Shown piece after piece: positions 1 to 9,037 of a stretch of 64,000 nucleotides of DNA. Position numbers and translations under genes: made by a program. The stretch lies in assembly GCF_004354085.1 (NCBI RefSeq), contig NZ_SMSE01000004.1, positions 372,001-436,000 of the forward strand. The letters are read 5' to 3'. The stretch is from Seongchinamella unica (GTDB lineage: Bacteria > Pseudomonadota > Gammaproteobacteria > Pseudomonadales > Halieaceae). The notes beneath the pieces were generated by a model that saw only the letters and a program-made list of their open reading frames with translations, ran no database searches and was not told where the DNA came from. Every line of letters starts with the position of its first letter. The first letter of the stretch is position 1.

Positions 1-790
1 CTTCGCGGGTATAGAAGCGGCCGCGAATCAGGGTCCTGCCGCCGCTATTGCGTTCCAGGTCGGCGCTGTGGAGCAACCACTGGTCGGCGCGGAAGTCGGC
101 ATGAAACCAGATGGCGTGGTCCAGGCTGGCCGTCTGCAGTTCCCTGTCCCAGTAGGATCGTCCGTGCTGGACCAAACCCGCGTCAAGCAACATCGTGTCC
201 GAAAAGTAGGTGAGCAGGCTGCGGTGCAATGCCGGATCGTCGGCGAGCGCGTCAGTGGTTTTCATCCAGCTGAAAAGCGTTCCCGATCGCGGCTCCGGGT
301 TCCGCCAGTCGACAGGAACCACCATGCGCACGTCCAGGTCTTCCCCGGTGGTGATCATGAAGTCCTCGTTCAGGCGCCCACTCGCCAGGGCGCGTTCACG
401 TTCTGAGAGCAGCTCTTCCGGACCACGGACCCCCGGAAGCGGCTCCTGGAAGTCAAAACTGTCGTCCGGTAACTGAAAGGAGAGAGAGCACACCAAAATG
501 GGCCTGTTATCCTGCGAGGCGACCACCCGCCGCGAACTGAAGCTGCCCCCATCCCGGGCGCGCTCAACCTGGTACTGTATGGGCCGGTCGGTCTTGCCCT
601 CGCGAAGAAAATAGGCGTGCTGGGAGTGCACCGCCCGTTCGGAATCAACGGTGTACTGAGCCGCTGCCAGGGCCTGGGCAAGCACCTGTCCCCCGTAGAC
701 CCTGAATCCCTGCGGGTGCATGTTATGCCCCAGGAAGCCATCGTTGCCTGTATCTTCCAGGGTGAGCACGTCCAGTAACTGTTGCAACAT
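1..790 (-). CDS. tesB: Acyl-CoA thioesterase II (TesB), 3' end cut by window edge
   Basis: Hydrolyses acyl-CoA to free fatty acid and CoA in the cytoplasm. Reading the minus strand from the ATG at 790 gives at least 263 open codons running off the left edge, so the C-terminus is missing. Translation shows the double hot-dog TesB signatures: GFRVYGGQVLAQAL near residue 28, then AVHSQHAYFLREG and later LDHAIWFHADFR. The usual length is about 285 residues, so only some 20 are lost. A 516-base open frame overlapping this gene in another register has no recognisable protein. It is divergent from the D-glutamate operon, with 97 bp between the two starts. Family assignment is firm; the physiological substrate is not visible. 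Confidence 0.93.
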   Translation of the reverse strand, partial: MLQQLLDVLTLEDTGNDGFLGHNMHPQGFRVYGGQVLAQALAAAQYTVDSERAVHSQHAYFLREGKTDRPIQYQVERARDGGSFSSRRVVASQDNRPILVCSLSFQLPDDSFDFQEPLPGVRGPEELLSERERALASGRLNEDFMITTGEDLDVRMVVPVDWRNPEPRSGTLFSWMKTTDALADDPALHRSLLTYFSDTMLLDAGLVQHGRSYWDRELQTASLDHAIWFHADFRADQWLLHSADLERNSGGRTLIRGRFYTRE

Positions 791-887
791 AATACGGGTC
801 CAAAGCGAAAATTTGGTGAGCGGCCATTATCCAGAAATCTGATTCTGTGCCAAACTTGACAAGCAAACATTTTCAGCAGGATCACTC

Positions 888-1673
888 ATGGACAAACACA
901 TCACCCCGGCGGCCTTGCGCAGGGCTATTCGCAGCGGAGAATTCAGCGGCAACACCTCCGGCTACTCGCCGGGCTTTGTCCAGTGCAACCTGACCATACT
1001 CCCCGCTGACTGGGCCAGTGATTTCCTGCGCTTCTGCCAGTCCAACCCCCGGCCCTGCCCGCTCATCGCCAGTTCGAACAAACCGGGTGACACTGGCTTA
1101 CCACTTTTGGGGGATATTGACATCAGAACCGATGTGCCAAGCTACAGAGTGTTCCGCGACGGTGTATTCGTCGAGGAGGTCGCTGATATCCGCAGCCACT
1201 GGCGTGATGACCTTGTGGTATTCGCCCTGGGGTGTTCCTTCTCGTTCGAAGAAGCGCTGCTGGCCGACGGCCTCGACGTGCGCAACATCAGCGAGGGAGT
1301 GAATGTCCCCATGTACCGCACCAACATTGATTGTGCGGCGGCAGGCCCTTTCCAGGGCAAGATGGTGGTCAGCATGCGGCCGTTCAAGGCTGCTGACGCA
1401 ATACGCGCTGTGCAGATCTGCACCCGCTTCCCCTCGGTGCACGGTGCGCCCGTTCACTTGGGCGATCCTGGCCTGATCGGAATCGATAATCTGGATCTAC
1501 CGGATTACGGCGATGCTGTCACCATGGGGGAAAACGAGCTGCCCGTATTCTGGGCCTGCGGGGTCACGCCGCAGGTGGCACTGGAGAAGGCCCGGCCTCC
1601 CTTTGCCATTACCCACAGTCCCGGACACATGCTGGTGACAGATTTGCGCAACAGTCAACTGGCGGTCCTGTAA
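888..1673 (+). CDS. DUF1445 hydro-lyase / D-glutamate cyclase N-half family (YcsI-like)
   Basis: This 261-residue protein matches the PF07286 (DUF1445, YcsI/putative hydro-lyase) family, which forms the N-terminal half of mitochondrial D-glutamate cyclase DGLUCY. Visible family features are [11 protein letters not shown] near residue 26, [13 protein letters not shown] near 112 and the [15 protein letters not shown] tail. Length equals that of stand-alone bacterial members. The start ATG follows an AGGAT ribosome site. It is the first gene of a seven-gene operon, 16 bp before pxpA, the same association as ycsI with pxpABC in Bacillus subtilis. The DGLUCY C-half is encoded separately four genes downstream. 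The role in D-glutamate to 5-oxoproline conversion is inferred from DGLUCY; the activity of the lone domain is not established. Confidence 0.85.
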   Translation: MDKHITPAALRRAIRSGEFSGNTSGYSPGFVQCNLTILPADWASDFLRFCQSNPRPCPLIASSNKPGDTGLPLLGDIDIRTDVPSYRVFRDGVFVEEVADIRSHWRDDLVVFALGCSFSFEEALLADGLDVRNISEGVNVPMYRTNIDCAAAGPFQGKMVVSMRPFKAADAIRAVQICTRFPSVHGAPVHLGDPGLIGIDNLDLPDYGDAVTMGENELPVFWACGVTPQVALEKARPPFAITHSPGHMLVTDLRNSQLAVL

Positions 1674-1689
1674 AACAGGTGAGACAAGC

Positions 1690-2421
1690 ATGCTTTTGAA
1701 TTGTGATCTGGGCGAGAGCTACGGTAGCTGGGCCATGGGTCTGGACGCCGAGGTGATGCCCCATATCGACCAGGCCAATATTGCCTGCGGCTTCCACGGT
1801 GGCGACCCTTTGACCATAGGCAACACCCTGGCCATGGCAGCCGAACACGGTGTCCAGGTGGGCGCTCATCCAGCCTACCCGGACCTGGTCGGATTCGGCC
1901 GCCGCTCAATGGCACTGAGCGCGGAAGAAATCATCTCCAGCATGCACTACCAGATTGCAGCCCTGGAGGGCATGGCCCGCACGGCAGGACTGACCCTGGC
2001 CTACGTCAAGCCTCACGGCGCGCTGTACAACGACATGATGGCCAGGGAAGAGGTTCGCCACGCCATCATGCGGGCGATGGCGGCGTATCATAGCGAACTG
2101 CTGCTGATGCTGCAGGCGACACCGGAAGCCGACACCCACCGGGCCGAAGCCGCGGATTTCGGCCTTGAACTGCTGTTTGAGGCGTTTGCCGACCGCTGTT
2201 ACGACGACGATGGCAGACTCCTGTCCAGACGTAGGCCGGGTGCGGTGCACAACCGCGAGAACATGCTGGCCCAGGTCGCCCAGCTTAAGGCACAGGGCAC
2301 GGTAACCACCGTCAGTGGAAAGACGCTGGAACTGTCGGTCGACACTCTGTGCGTGCACGGCGACAACCCGGAAGGGGTTCAGGCTATCCGCGAAATTCGC
2401 GCACTGATCCAGGGGAGCTGA
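1690..2421 (+). CDS. pxpA: 5-oxoprolinase subunit A (LamB/YcsF family)
   Basis: One of three subunits of the prokaryotic ATP-dependent 5-oxoprolinase, which opens 5-oxo-L-proline to L-glutamate in the cytoplasm. The 243-residue protein begins with the hallmark LLNCDLGESYGSW, followed by HIDQANIACGFHGGDP (residues 27-42) and YVKPHGALYNDM near 110. DTLCVHGDNPEG near 220 closes the fold. Length is typical (about 245-255). The start ATG is preceded by GGTGAGA. It is in operon with the upstream DUF1445 gene and with pxpB 6 bp downstream. The family identification is secure; whether this enzyme takes the D or L isomer cannot be told from sequence. Confidence 0.96.
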   Translation: MLLNCDLGESYGSWAMGLDAEVMPHIDQANIACGFHGGDPLTIGNTLAMAAEHGVQVGAHPAYPDLVGFGRRSMALSAEEIISSMHYQIAALEGMARTAGLTLAYVKPHGALYNDMMAREEVRHAIMRAMAAYHSELLLMLQATPEADTHRAEAADFGLELLFEAFADRCYDDDGRLLSRRRPGAVHNRENMLAQVAQLKAQGTVTTVSGKTLELSVDTLCVHGDNPEGVQAIREIRALIQGS

Positions 2422-2427
2422 GCAATC

Positions 2428-3105
2428 GTGGAACTGCACTTCGCCGGCGAGAACGCCATGATGCTGTACCTTGGCGAGACAACATCCCCGGAAATAGCTG
2501 CCCGCGTACAGTCTGCGGGCCTGGCGGTGGAGGCCTGCCTCGGAGACGATCTACTCGACCTGGTGCCCTCCTACGCTTCGCTGCTGATTATTTACAACCC
2601 GATGACGACTGACCATCTTTCCGTGGCTCACCGGATTCGCCAGAGCCTGGACCAGATTGACGGGACCATGGCCGATGACGGCAATGAGGTGGTGCTACCG
2701 GTGTATTATCACCCGGAGGCCGGCGAGGACCTGGAAGCGCTGGCAGACAGGGCGTCGATGAGTGTCGACGAGGTCATTTCTCTGCATAGCGGCGGCGAAT
2801 ATCGCGTCTATGCTATCGGCTTTGCTCCCGGTTTTGCCTATCTCGGGCAGGTGGACGAACAAATTGCTGCACCTCGTCTCGCCACACCACGGCAGAAGGT
2901 ACCCCGCGGCGCCGTGGCCATCGCCGATCGCCAGACCGCCGTTTATCCGGCGGAATCGCCGGGCGGCTGGAACCTGATCGGGCGTTGCCCGGTGCGTATG
3001 TTTGACCCGCAAGCCACGCCCACCATGCCGGTGAGTGTGGGCGATCGGGTGCGCTTTGAGCCCATTGACCGCAGCCGTTTCCTGGCACTGGGCGGTGAAC
3101 TGTGA
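2428..3105 (+). CDS. pxpB: 5-oxoprolinase subunit B (KipI-like, AHS1)
   Basis: Partner of PxpC in the ATP-dependent 5-oxoprolinase complex; in Bacillus the homologue KipI also inhibits kinase KinA. The 225-residue protein carries family motifs IGFAPGFAYLG near residue 131, APRLATPRQKVPRGAVAIA near 149 and the GGWNLIGRCPVRMFDP block near 180. It begins with GTG at 2428, six bases after the pxpA stop; no ATG lies near the family's expected N-terminus. Its last four bases overlap the start of pxpC, which suggests coupled translation. Length matches the family (about 220-240). Confidence 0.95.
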   Translation: MELHFAGENAMMLYLGETTSPEIAARVQSAGLAVEACLGDDLLDLVPSYASLLIIYNPMTTDHLSVAHRIRQSLDQIDGTMADDGNEVVLPVYYHPEAGEDLEALADRASMSVDEVISLHSGGEYRVYAIGFAPGFAYLGQVDEQIAAPRLATPRQKVPRGAVAIADRQTAVYPAESPGGWNLIGRCPVRMFDPQATPTMPVSVGDRVRFEPIDRSRFLALGGEL

Positions 3106-4040
3106 GCCTCAAGGTCATACAGCCCGGTATTCTCAGCCTGCTGCAGGACAGTGGCCGCATGGGACAGCATCGCATTGGCCTCACCAATGGCGGCCCCCTG
3201 GATCCGGAGGCGTTCAACTACTGCAATCGACTGCTGCAGAACGCGCCAGGCAGTACCGCGGTGGAGATCAGTTTCGGTGGCCTGCTGCTGGAAGCCACTG
3301 TCGACACTTTTATCTGCCTGACCGGGGCCGTAATGCCTCTGCGCATCAACAACAAGGTGCAACCCCAGTGGGAAGTGCTGCCGGTCAGCGCGGGCGACCG
3401 GATTTCGGTGGACTTCGCGGAACAAGGCTGTCGCGCCTACCTCGGGGTGGCGGACGGCTTCGACATAGCGCCCTCCTTCGGCAGCACTGCCACGGTGGTC
3501 AGGGAAAAGATCGGCGGCCTGGCCGGTGACAAACTGCACGTAAATGACGAGTTGTCATGCGCCAGGGTAGCTTCACGCAAGCGACTCTATCTGCGTGAGG
3601 ATCATCGACCCCGCTACCAGAATGAAGTCACAGTTAGAGTTATTCCCGGTTACCAGCAAAAGCACTTCAGCCGTTACCAGCAGCGGCGCTTTTTCAGCCA
3701 CGCCTACACCGTGTCCGATCGCTGTGACCGCATGGGTTACCGGTTGGAAGGTCCTGCCATCGAATGCGACATCGAAGGCATTCTGTCCGAGGGAATCTGC
3801 TTTGGCGCCATCCAGGTGCCCGCCGATGGCCAGCCCATCGTCTTGCTGAATGACCGGCAGACCATTGGCGGCTATCCCAAAATTGGTTCTGCCCTCTCGC
3901 TGGACTGCGCACACCTGGCGCAGTTACGTCCCGGCGGCAAGGTGCACTTTGCGCCAATCAGCCCCCACGGCGCCCACAACGCACTGCACCTGGCAGACAG
4001 TTTTGTGCGGCGACGGCCACTCATGGAGCGAACCAATTGA
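3102..4040 (+). CDS. pxpC: 5-oxoprolinase subunit C (AHS2, biotin-dependent carboxyltransferase-like)
   Basis: Third 5-oxoprolinase subunit. The 312-residue protein starts LKVIQPGILSLLQDSGRMG, a diagnostic PxpC/AHS2 opening, continues with GLTNGGPLDPEAFNYCNRLL near residue 26 and VEISFGGLLLE near 54, and ends with the ILLNDRQTIGGYPKIG-type block near 248. The start is GTG at 3102 inside the pxpB stop region (GTGA overlap). The stop overlaps the next gene by four bases (TTGA). The domain resembles one half of urea amidolyase, which often misleads automatic naming; the pxpA-pxpB context fixes it as oxoprolinase. Confidence 0.95.
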   Translation: MSLKVIQPGILSLLQDSGRMGQHRIGLTNGGPLDPEAFNYCNRLLQNAPGSTAVEISFGGLLLEATVDTFICLTGAVMPLRINNKVQPQWEVLPVSAGDRISVDFAEQGCRAYLGVADGFDIAPSFGSTATVVREKIGGLAGDKLHVNDELSCARVASRKRLYLREDHRPRYQNEVTVRVIPGYQQKHFSRYQQRRFFSHAYTVSDRCDRMGYRLEGPAIECDIEGILSEGICFGAIQVPADGQPIVLLNDRQTIGGYPKIGSALSLDCAHLAQLRPGGKVHFAPISPHGAHNALHLADSFVRRRPLMERTN

Positions 4041-4891
4041 ACGAGATGGCACTCAGTGCTGCAATTGAAGCTGCCCTTGTCGCCCGCAACCTGCGAAACA
4101 TGCAGGTTGCCCGGGACGCGCTGGCACCTGGCTACTACCTGCGCGCGGCGCAAATGCTCCGGGACATCAGGGGGCCGGTCATCATCGGTACCGGCTTTCC
4201 CGTCAACGGCACCTTTGAAACCGATGGCCCGGTGGGAGCAATCGCCCTCTATGACGCACTGGAAAAACTCGGTGCAGAACCCTGGCTGGCCTGTGGTCCC
4301 CCACTGTCCCAATGCCTGCTGGACGATTATCGCCTGATTGAACTGCGCGCCCGCTCCATGGAGGCTGCCGCTGTGGAGGCAACGAACAGGCTGGAACAGT
4401 TACAGCCCTCGGCGGTGATTTCGATCGAGCGGCCGGGACTTAGCGCCGATGGCTGCTACTACAATATGCGCGGCGAGGATATCAGCTCCCGCAGCGCCAT
4501 TTTTGACCCTTACATCACAGCCGCCGAGTGCCCCACCATCGCTATTGGGGACGGTGGTAACGAAATTGGCATGGGCAATATTCGCGCGGCGATAGCGAGC
4601 CTGGATATCAATGTCGCTGAGACCGGCTGCGACGAATTACTGGTAGCCGACGTTTCCAATTGGGGCGCCTACGGCCTCATCGCTCTTCTCGGCTTGTGGC
4701 GACAGCGCGACCTGCTGGCGGAAGTTTTTCCGCTGGAGATTCTCCACTATCTTTCCGCACACGGTAGCGTGGATGGCGTCACCCGCGAAAACACCCTGAC
4801 CGAAGACGGCCTGGACGCCGCCGAAGGTCAGCAGGTCATCGATGAGCTGCGGATACTCACCGGGTTTCTGCAATCTGGGATCAATCAGTGA
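4037..4891 (+). CDS. DUF4392 protein, D-glutamate cyclase C-half
   Basis: This 284-residue protein corresponds to PF14336 (DUF4392), the C-terminal domain of eukaryotic D-glutamate cyclase DGLUCY, which turns D-glutamate into 5-oxo-D-proline. Hallmarks are IIGTGFPV near residue 49 with ETDGPVGA just after, ISIERPGLSADGCYYNMRG at about 132-150 and the glycine-rich AIGDGGNEIGMGNI at about 171-184. The start is TTG at 4037, chosen because GGAG lies eight bases before it and it overlaps the pxpC stop; an in-frame ATG sits at 4046. Having this domain free-standing, separated from its DUF1445 partner by pxpABC, is the notable point of the operon. Catalysis by the separate half is inference. Confidence 0.85.
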   Translation: MNEMALSAAIEAALVARNLRNMQVARDALAPGYYLRAAQMLRDIRGPVIIGTGFPVNGTFETDGPVGAIALYDALEKLGAEPWLACGPPLSQCLLDDYRLIELRARSMEAAAVEATNRLEQLQPSAVISIERPGLSADGCYYNMRGEDISSRSAIFDPYITAAECPTIAIGDGGNEIGMGNIRAAIASLDINVAETGCDELLVADVSNWGAYGLIALLGLWRQRDLLAEVFPLEILHYLSAHGSVDGVTRENTLTEDGLDAAEGQQVIDELRILTGFLQSGINQ

Positions 4892-4928
4892 CTGCCCGTC
4901 GGAGAGGGCCAACTCAAAGGTAACCAAG

Positions 4929-5786
4929 ATGAGCATTGTGTATTTGAACGGCGACTACATGCCGATGGCGGAGGCGCGGATTTCCCCCATGGACCGGGGT
5001 TTCCTGTTCGGCGACGGGATCTATGAAGTGGTCCCGTCCTACGACGGGAAACTGGTGGGGTTTACACCCCACCTGGAGCGCATGCAGGACGGCCTGGACG
5101 CCATCGAGATCGATCTCAAGGTGGAGCATACGGCCTGGCGCAACATCGCCGAGCAATTGATCGAGCGCAACGGTGGCGGCAACCTGGGCATTTACTTCCA
5201 TGTCAGCCGTGGGGCGGACAGCAAGCGGCATCACGCCTATCCATTAAATATCACGCCGACGCTCTACGCCTTTGCCTTCGAGATCCCGCCGGCTCCCAGA
5301 CCTGATAAAAGTGCGGCTACACCCTACACCGTATCGACGGCGGAAGACCTGCGTTGGCGGCGTTGCAACATCAAGTCGACGGCCCTGCTGGGCAATGTCA
5401 TGCACTACCAGCACGGCCACTCCCGGGGACATTCCGAGACCATTCTGTACAACCAGGAGGGGGAGATTACCGAAGCTGCCGCCTGTAACGTCTTCGTGAT
5501 CAAGAACGGCATTGTTGCCACCCCCCTGCTGGACCACCAGAAGCTGCCCGGCATCACCCGGCTGATGCTGCTGGAAATCCTGCGCAGGGATGGCAGCATC
5601 CCGGTCCAGGAGCGGGTCGTAAAACTGGCTGAGTTGAACGACGCCGATGAGGTATGGATTACCTCCTCCTCCAAGGAGATTGCGCCGGTAATAGAAATCG
5701 ACGGCAAGCCGGTGGGCGACGGCGGGATTGGCGATATCTGGCTGGCGGCCCAGACCCTCTACACAGAGCACAAGTTCGATTTCTGA
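4929..5786 (+). CDS. Class IV PLP aminotransferase, probable D-amino-acid (D-alanine) transaminase
   Basis: Likely interconverts D-alanine plus 2-oxoglutarate with pyruvate plus D-glutamate. The 285-residue protein has class IV features: YLNGDYMPMAEARISPMDRG at the N-terminus, FLFGDGIYEVVPSYDGK at about 23-39, the PLP-lysine region RCNIKSTALLGNV near 145, and the signature EGEITEAAACNVF near 182. The reading frame extends 29 codons further upstream, but the ATG at 4929 aligns with family starts and follows an AAGG ribosome site. Branched-chain aminotransferases share the fold; the IKS-type lysine motif and the D-glutamate neighbours favour the D-amino-acid type. The stop overlaps the alr start. 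Confidence 0.88.
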   Translation: MSIVYLNGDYMPMAEARISPMDRGFLFGDGIYEVVPSYDGKLVGFTPHLERMQDGLDAIEIDLKVEHTAWRNIAEQLIERNGGGNLGIYFHVSRGADSKRHHAYPLNITPTLYAFAFEIPPAPRPDKSAATPYTVSTAEDLRWRRCNIKSTALLGNVMHYQHGHSRGHSETILYNQEGEITEAAACNVFVIKNGIVATPLLDHQKLPGITRLMLLEILRRDGSIPVQERVVKLAELNDADEVWITSSSKEIAPVIEIDGKPVGDGGIGDIWLAAQTLYTEHKFDF

Positions 5787-6868
5787 TGGCGCGCGCAAAC
5801 CAGGCCCGGCTGAATCTCCAGTCACTTCGTGACAACCTGGCCCTGGCCAGGAGACTGGCCCCCGCGTCCAGGGTGATGTCAGTAGTGAAGGCCAACGGCT
5901 ATGGGCACGGTGCGGTCACCGTAGCGCGCGCGCTGGCGCCGCTGTCAGACGCGCTGGCTGTAGCGTGCATCGAGGAGGCAATGGAACTGCGAGCCGCGGG
6001 GCTGGAAACCCCCGTGCTGCTGCTGGAAGGTGTTTTCGAAGCCAGCGAACTGGCAATCGCAGCCCGGGAAAACTTCTGGGTGACGATAGATAATCGACAG
6101 CATCTCGGTTGGCTGGAAGAGGCACGCCTGCCGGCACCGCTGCGCTGCTGGTTGAAGGTAGACACCGGGATGCACAGGCTTGGTGTGCCCGCCGCGGAAA
6201 CCGCCGACTACCATCAGCGGCTGGCCGTTAGCAATAACTGCCAGGGCGACATCGTCACCTGCACCCACTTTGCCAGTGCCGACGACCTGGGCAGCAACCA
6301 GACCAACGAACAGCTGGCCCTGTTCGAACGGGCGACGGCCGGTCTCAGCGGACTGCGCAGCGCCGCCAACTCCCCCGGAGTACTGGGCTGGCCGGCCTCG
6401 CATTATGACTGGATTCGACCCGGCTATATGCTCTATGGCAACACGCCCTTCCAGGAACCGCACCCGAATACGAACGCGCTGAAACCGGTAATGACGCTTT
6501 GCAGCTCAGTCATATCCCTGCGGGAGGTGGCCGTCGGCGAGACAGTGGGCTATGGCGCAAGCTGGAGTGCGCAGCGGCAGTCCAGAATCGCCACCGTGAG
6601 CATCGGTTACGGCGACGGCTATCCTCGCATGGCCGCCAACGGCACGCCAGTGCTGGTCAATGGTCACCGCGCACCGCTGGCCGGACGCGTCTCCATGGAC
6701 ATGATTACCGTGGATGTCACTGACCTGCCCGAAGTCAACATCGGCGACGAGGTCGTGCTCTGGGGTGAAGACCTCCCCGTCGGCGAGGTTGCGGCACACG
6801 CCAATACCATCGGTTACGAGCTGACCACCCGCATGCCGTCCCGCACTCCTAGGGTCGTAATCGACTGA
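5786..6868 (+). CDS. alr: Alanine racemase
   Basis: PLP enzyme interconverting L- and D-alanine. The 360-residue protein has the PLP-lysine motif VVKANGYGHG (Lys35), a family-typical LKVDTGMHRLG near 128, and the second catalytic region with GYGASW near 253; SIGYGDGYPR and GRVSMDMITVD follow. The start is taken as the ATG at 5786, which shares its A with the stop of the aminotransferase (TGATG) and matches family N-termini; the frame is open for 44 codons before it. The cluster with D-amino-acid genes suggests a catabolic alanine racemase (DadX role) rather than the biosynthetic copy, but sequence alone does not separate them. Confidence 0.95.
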   Translation: MARANQARLNLQSLRDNLALARRLAPASRVMSVVKANGYGHGAVTVARALAPLSDALAVACIEEAMELRAAGLETPVLLLEGVFEASELAIAARENFWVTIDNRQHLGWLEEARLPAPLRCWLKVDTGMHRLGVPAAETADYHQRLAVSNNCQGDIVTCTHFASADDLGSNQTNEQLALFERATAGLSGLRSAANSPGVLGWPASHYDWIRPGYMLYGNTPFQEPHPNTNALKPVMTLCSSVISLREVAVGETVGYGASWSAQRQSRIATVSIGYGDGYPRMAANGTPVLVNGHRAPLAGRVSMDMITVDVTDLPEVNIGDEVVLWGEDLPVGEVAAHANTIGYELTTRMPSRTPRVVID

Positions 6869-6911
6869 GGCCCGGCTTTGCAGCATCGCCAGCCCGTGAT
6901 TAAATCCGGGG

Positions 6912-8960
6912 ATGATAAAAACAAAGCCTGTTCTCAAAGCACTGCTTTACCTGTTCCTGCTGTTGCTGATCTGTTGCCTGATCACCCTGTTCTGGCTACG
7001 CCAGGAATTTTCTCGTATTCGAACCGAAGGCGCAGCTGCCGATTACTGGCAGTCGGTGCCGGTCGCCAGGGCAGACCCGGCGCTGCCTCACCCCCGGGAG
7101 TGTGATCAGCATTATCCCGAAAAGCGCGCATTTTTCGGCGCCCTGCATGTCCACACCGCAGCGTCCTATGACGCCAGCGCTTTCGGCACCACAACCACGG
7201 TGGATGATGCCTACCGCTTCGCCAGGGGCGAATCCCTGCCGCTGCGGCTGCGCGGCGACCCCCCGGGGAGTACTGCGCCGGTCATGCAACTGCCTTCCCC
7301 GCTGGATTTCATCGCTGTCACCGATCACGCGGAGGCGCTGGGAGAAGTCCGCCTGTGCTACGACCCTGGCAGTGCGGCACACGGGACCCTGGTGTGTCGT
7401 CTCTACCGGGGTGACCTGAAAGTCCCGGCCGGGGATGACATGCAAGCTGTCCTGCGCCTGGCGACCCTGGCAATTTTCGGCCAGGATCGCTCACGCCGGG
7501 TCTGTGGCGAGGATGGCAGCCGGTGCCGGAAGCAGGCCGCCCTGGCCTGGCTGGAAAATCAGCGCAGCACCGAACGCTGGCACGACCGCTCCGGTGCTTG
7601 CGACTTCACCACCCTGCATGGCTACGAATACACCCTGGCCGAGGAGTCCGCCAACCTTCACCGCAACGTGATTTTTCGCTCTGCCCGGGTGCCCCAGGCC
7701 GTGCTGAGTGCCAGGGAAGCCCCCTCGCCTGAGTCGCTCTGGCGCTGGCTGGATAGCCGCTGTATCGAAGGTGACCCGGAATGCGACGTGCTGACGATCC
7801 CCCACAACAGCAACTGGAGCAACGGGAGAATGTGGTTTCCGTACAGCAACCGGGCGCTGCCACCCGCTGAACAGGGCGCACAAGCCAAACTCCGGGCAAA
7901 GCTTGAGCCTCTGGCTGAAGTCATGCAAACCAAGGGCGATTCCGAATGCCGCAACGGTATCGCCAGCGTTATCGGCGCTACTGACGAGTTTTGTGACTTC
8001 GAGAAACTGCGCGCGACAGCGGAAGAAATCGAGGATTGCAATGAGACGGTGGGCCGCGGCGGCATGCTGCTCAGCGGCTGCACGTCGCGCTACAGTTTCG
8101 TCCGCTATGCACTGGCAGCAGGTCTCAGGGAGCGATCCAGGCTTGGCGTCAATCCCTTCTCCCTCGGGATTGTGGCCGCAACCGACACCCACAACGGACT
8201 ACCCGCTGCCCAGAGCGAAGTCCGCTACCTGGGTTCCCACGGCACCGACCGGCAGGTGCGCAGACGGCTGGAAGGCCGCACTGAAGTGCCTGGCGGTATC
8301 GGGGCCGGCTCACCGGTACGCTACAATCCCGGCGGCCTGGCGGGCGTCTATGCCAGCCAGAACAGCCGCGGGGCCCTGTTCGATGCGATGAAAAACCGGG
8401 AGACCTTCGGTACCAGCGGCCCCCGTATCGTGCCGCGGATGTTCGCCGGCTGGAACCTCGGGAAACTGGACTGTCAGTCACCCGATGTCATTCGCCAGGC
8501 CTATACCCTCGGTGTTCCAATGGGGGGAGAGCTCACCGGCCCGGGTACCGACAACGGACCGGCATTCCTGGTGAGCGCCAGTGCAGATCCCGGTGCCGGA
8601 CTGCTGCAACGGATCCAGATTATCAAAGTCTGGATTGATGCCGACGGTCACACCCATCAGGCGGTTCATAATGTCGCGGGAGATCCCGACAATGGGGCCA
8701 GCGTTGATCCCGCCACCTGTGCCGTCAGCGGCAGCGGATTCACTCAACTGTGCGCCAACTGGCGCGACCCGCAATTCGATCCGCAAACAGCGGCCGTCTA
8801 CTACAGCCGGGTACTGGAAAATCCCGCTTGCCGCTGGAGTCAATGGGACTGCATTCGCATGGCGGAAGAAGAGCGGCCCGCCAGTTGCACGGATCCCGGC
8901 TTGCCCTGGAAGATCCAGGAGCGCGCCTGGACCTCGCCCATCTGGTACTACCCCCGGTAG
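6912..8960 (+). CDS. DUF3604 protein, membrane-anchored PHP-like
   Basis: A 682-residue protein of the DUF3604 family (PF12228). Residues 8-30 form one hydrophobic segment (LKALLYLFLLLLICCLITLF), so the bulk is likely anchored on the periplasmic side. After it come YPEKRAFFGALHVHTAASYDA (about 70-90) with an HxH pair and DFIAVTDHAEAL near 133, which resemble PHP-domain metal ligands, and GIVAATDTHNGLPA near 417. Function of the family is not established; a metal-dependent hydrolase is plausible from the HxH/DH pattern. It is 43 bp after alr and may belong to the same transcript, though nothing ties it to D-amino acids. Length is typical of DUF3604 proteins. Confidence 0.85.
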   Translation: MIKTKPVLKALLYLFLLLLICCLITLFWLRQEFSRIRTEGAAADYWQSVPVARADPALPHPRECDQHYPEKRAFFGALHVHTAASYDASAFGTTTTVDDAYRFARGESLPLRLRGDPPGSTAPVMQLPSPLDFIAVTDHAEALGEVRLCYDPGSAAHGTLVCRLYRGDLKVPAGDDMQAVLRLATLAIFGQDRSRRVCGEDGSRCRKQAALAWLENQRSTERWHDRSGACDFTTLHGYEYTLAEESANLHRNVIFRSARVPQAVLSAREAPSPESLWRWLDSRCIEGDPECDVLTIPHNSNWSNGRMWFPYSNRALPPAEQGAQAKLRAKLEPLAEVMQTKGDSECRNGIASVIGATDEFCDFEKLRATAEEIEDCNETVGRGGMLLSGCTSRYSFVRYALAAGLRERSRLGVNPFSLGIVAATDTHNGLPAAQSEVRYLGSHGTDRQVRRRLEGRTEVPGGIGAGSPVRYNPGGLAGVYASQNSRGALFDAMKNRETFGTSGPRIVPRMFAGWNLGKLDCQSPDVIRQAYTLGVPMGGELTGPGTDNGPAFLVSASADPGAGLLQRIQIIKVWIDADGHTHQAVHNVAGDPDNGASVDPATCAVSGSGFTQLCANWRDPQFDPQTAAVYYSRVLENPACRWSQWDCIRMAEEERPASCTDPGLPWKIQERAWTSPIWYYPR

Positions 8961-9037
8961 TACTGTGGCCAAATGCACGCCGGGACGGAATCAATTACCA
9001 TAGCGACTTGCACCGCTGGACATGGACCCCAACGACC

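Noticed and set aside
370-885. 171-codon minus-strand ORF at the left edge
   Set aside because: It overlaps tesB in another register; the true frame runs off the window and shows clear TesB motifs.
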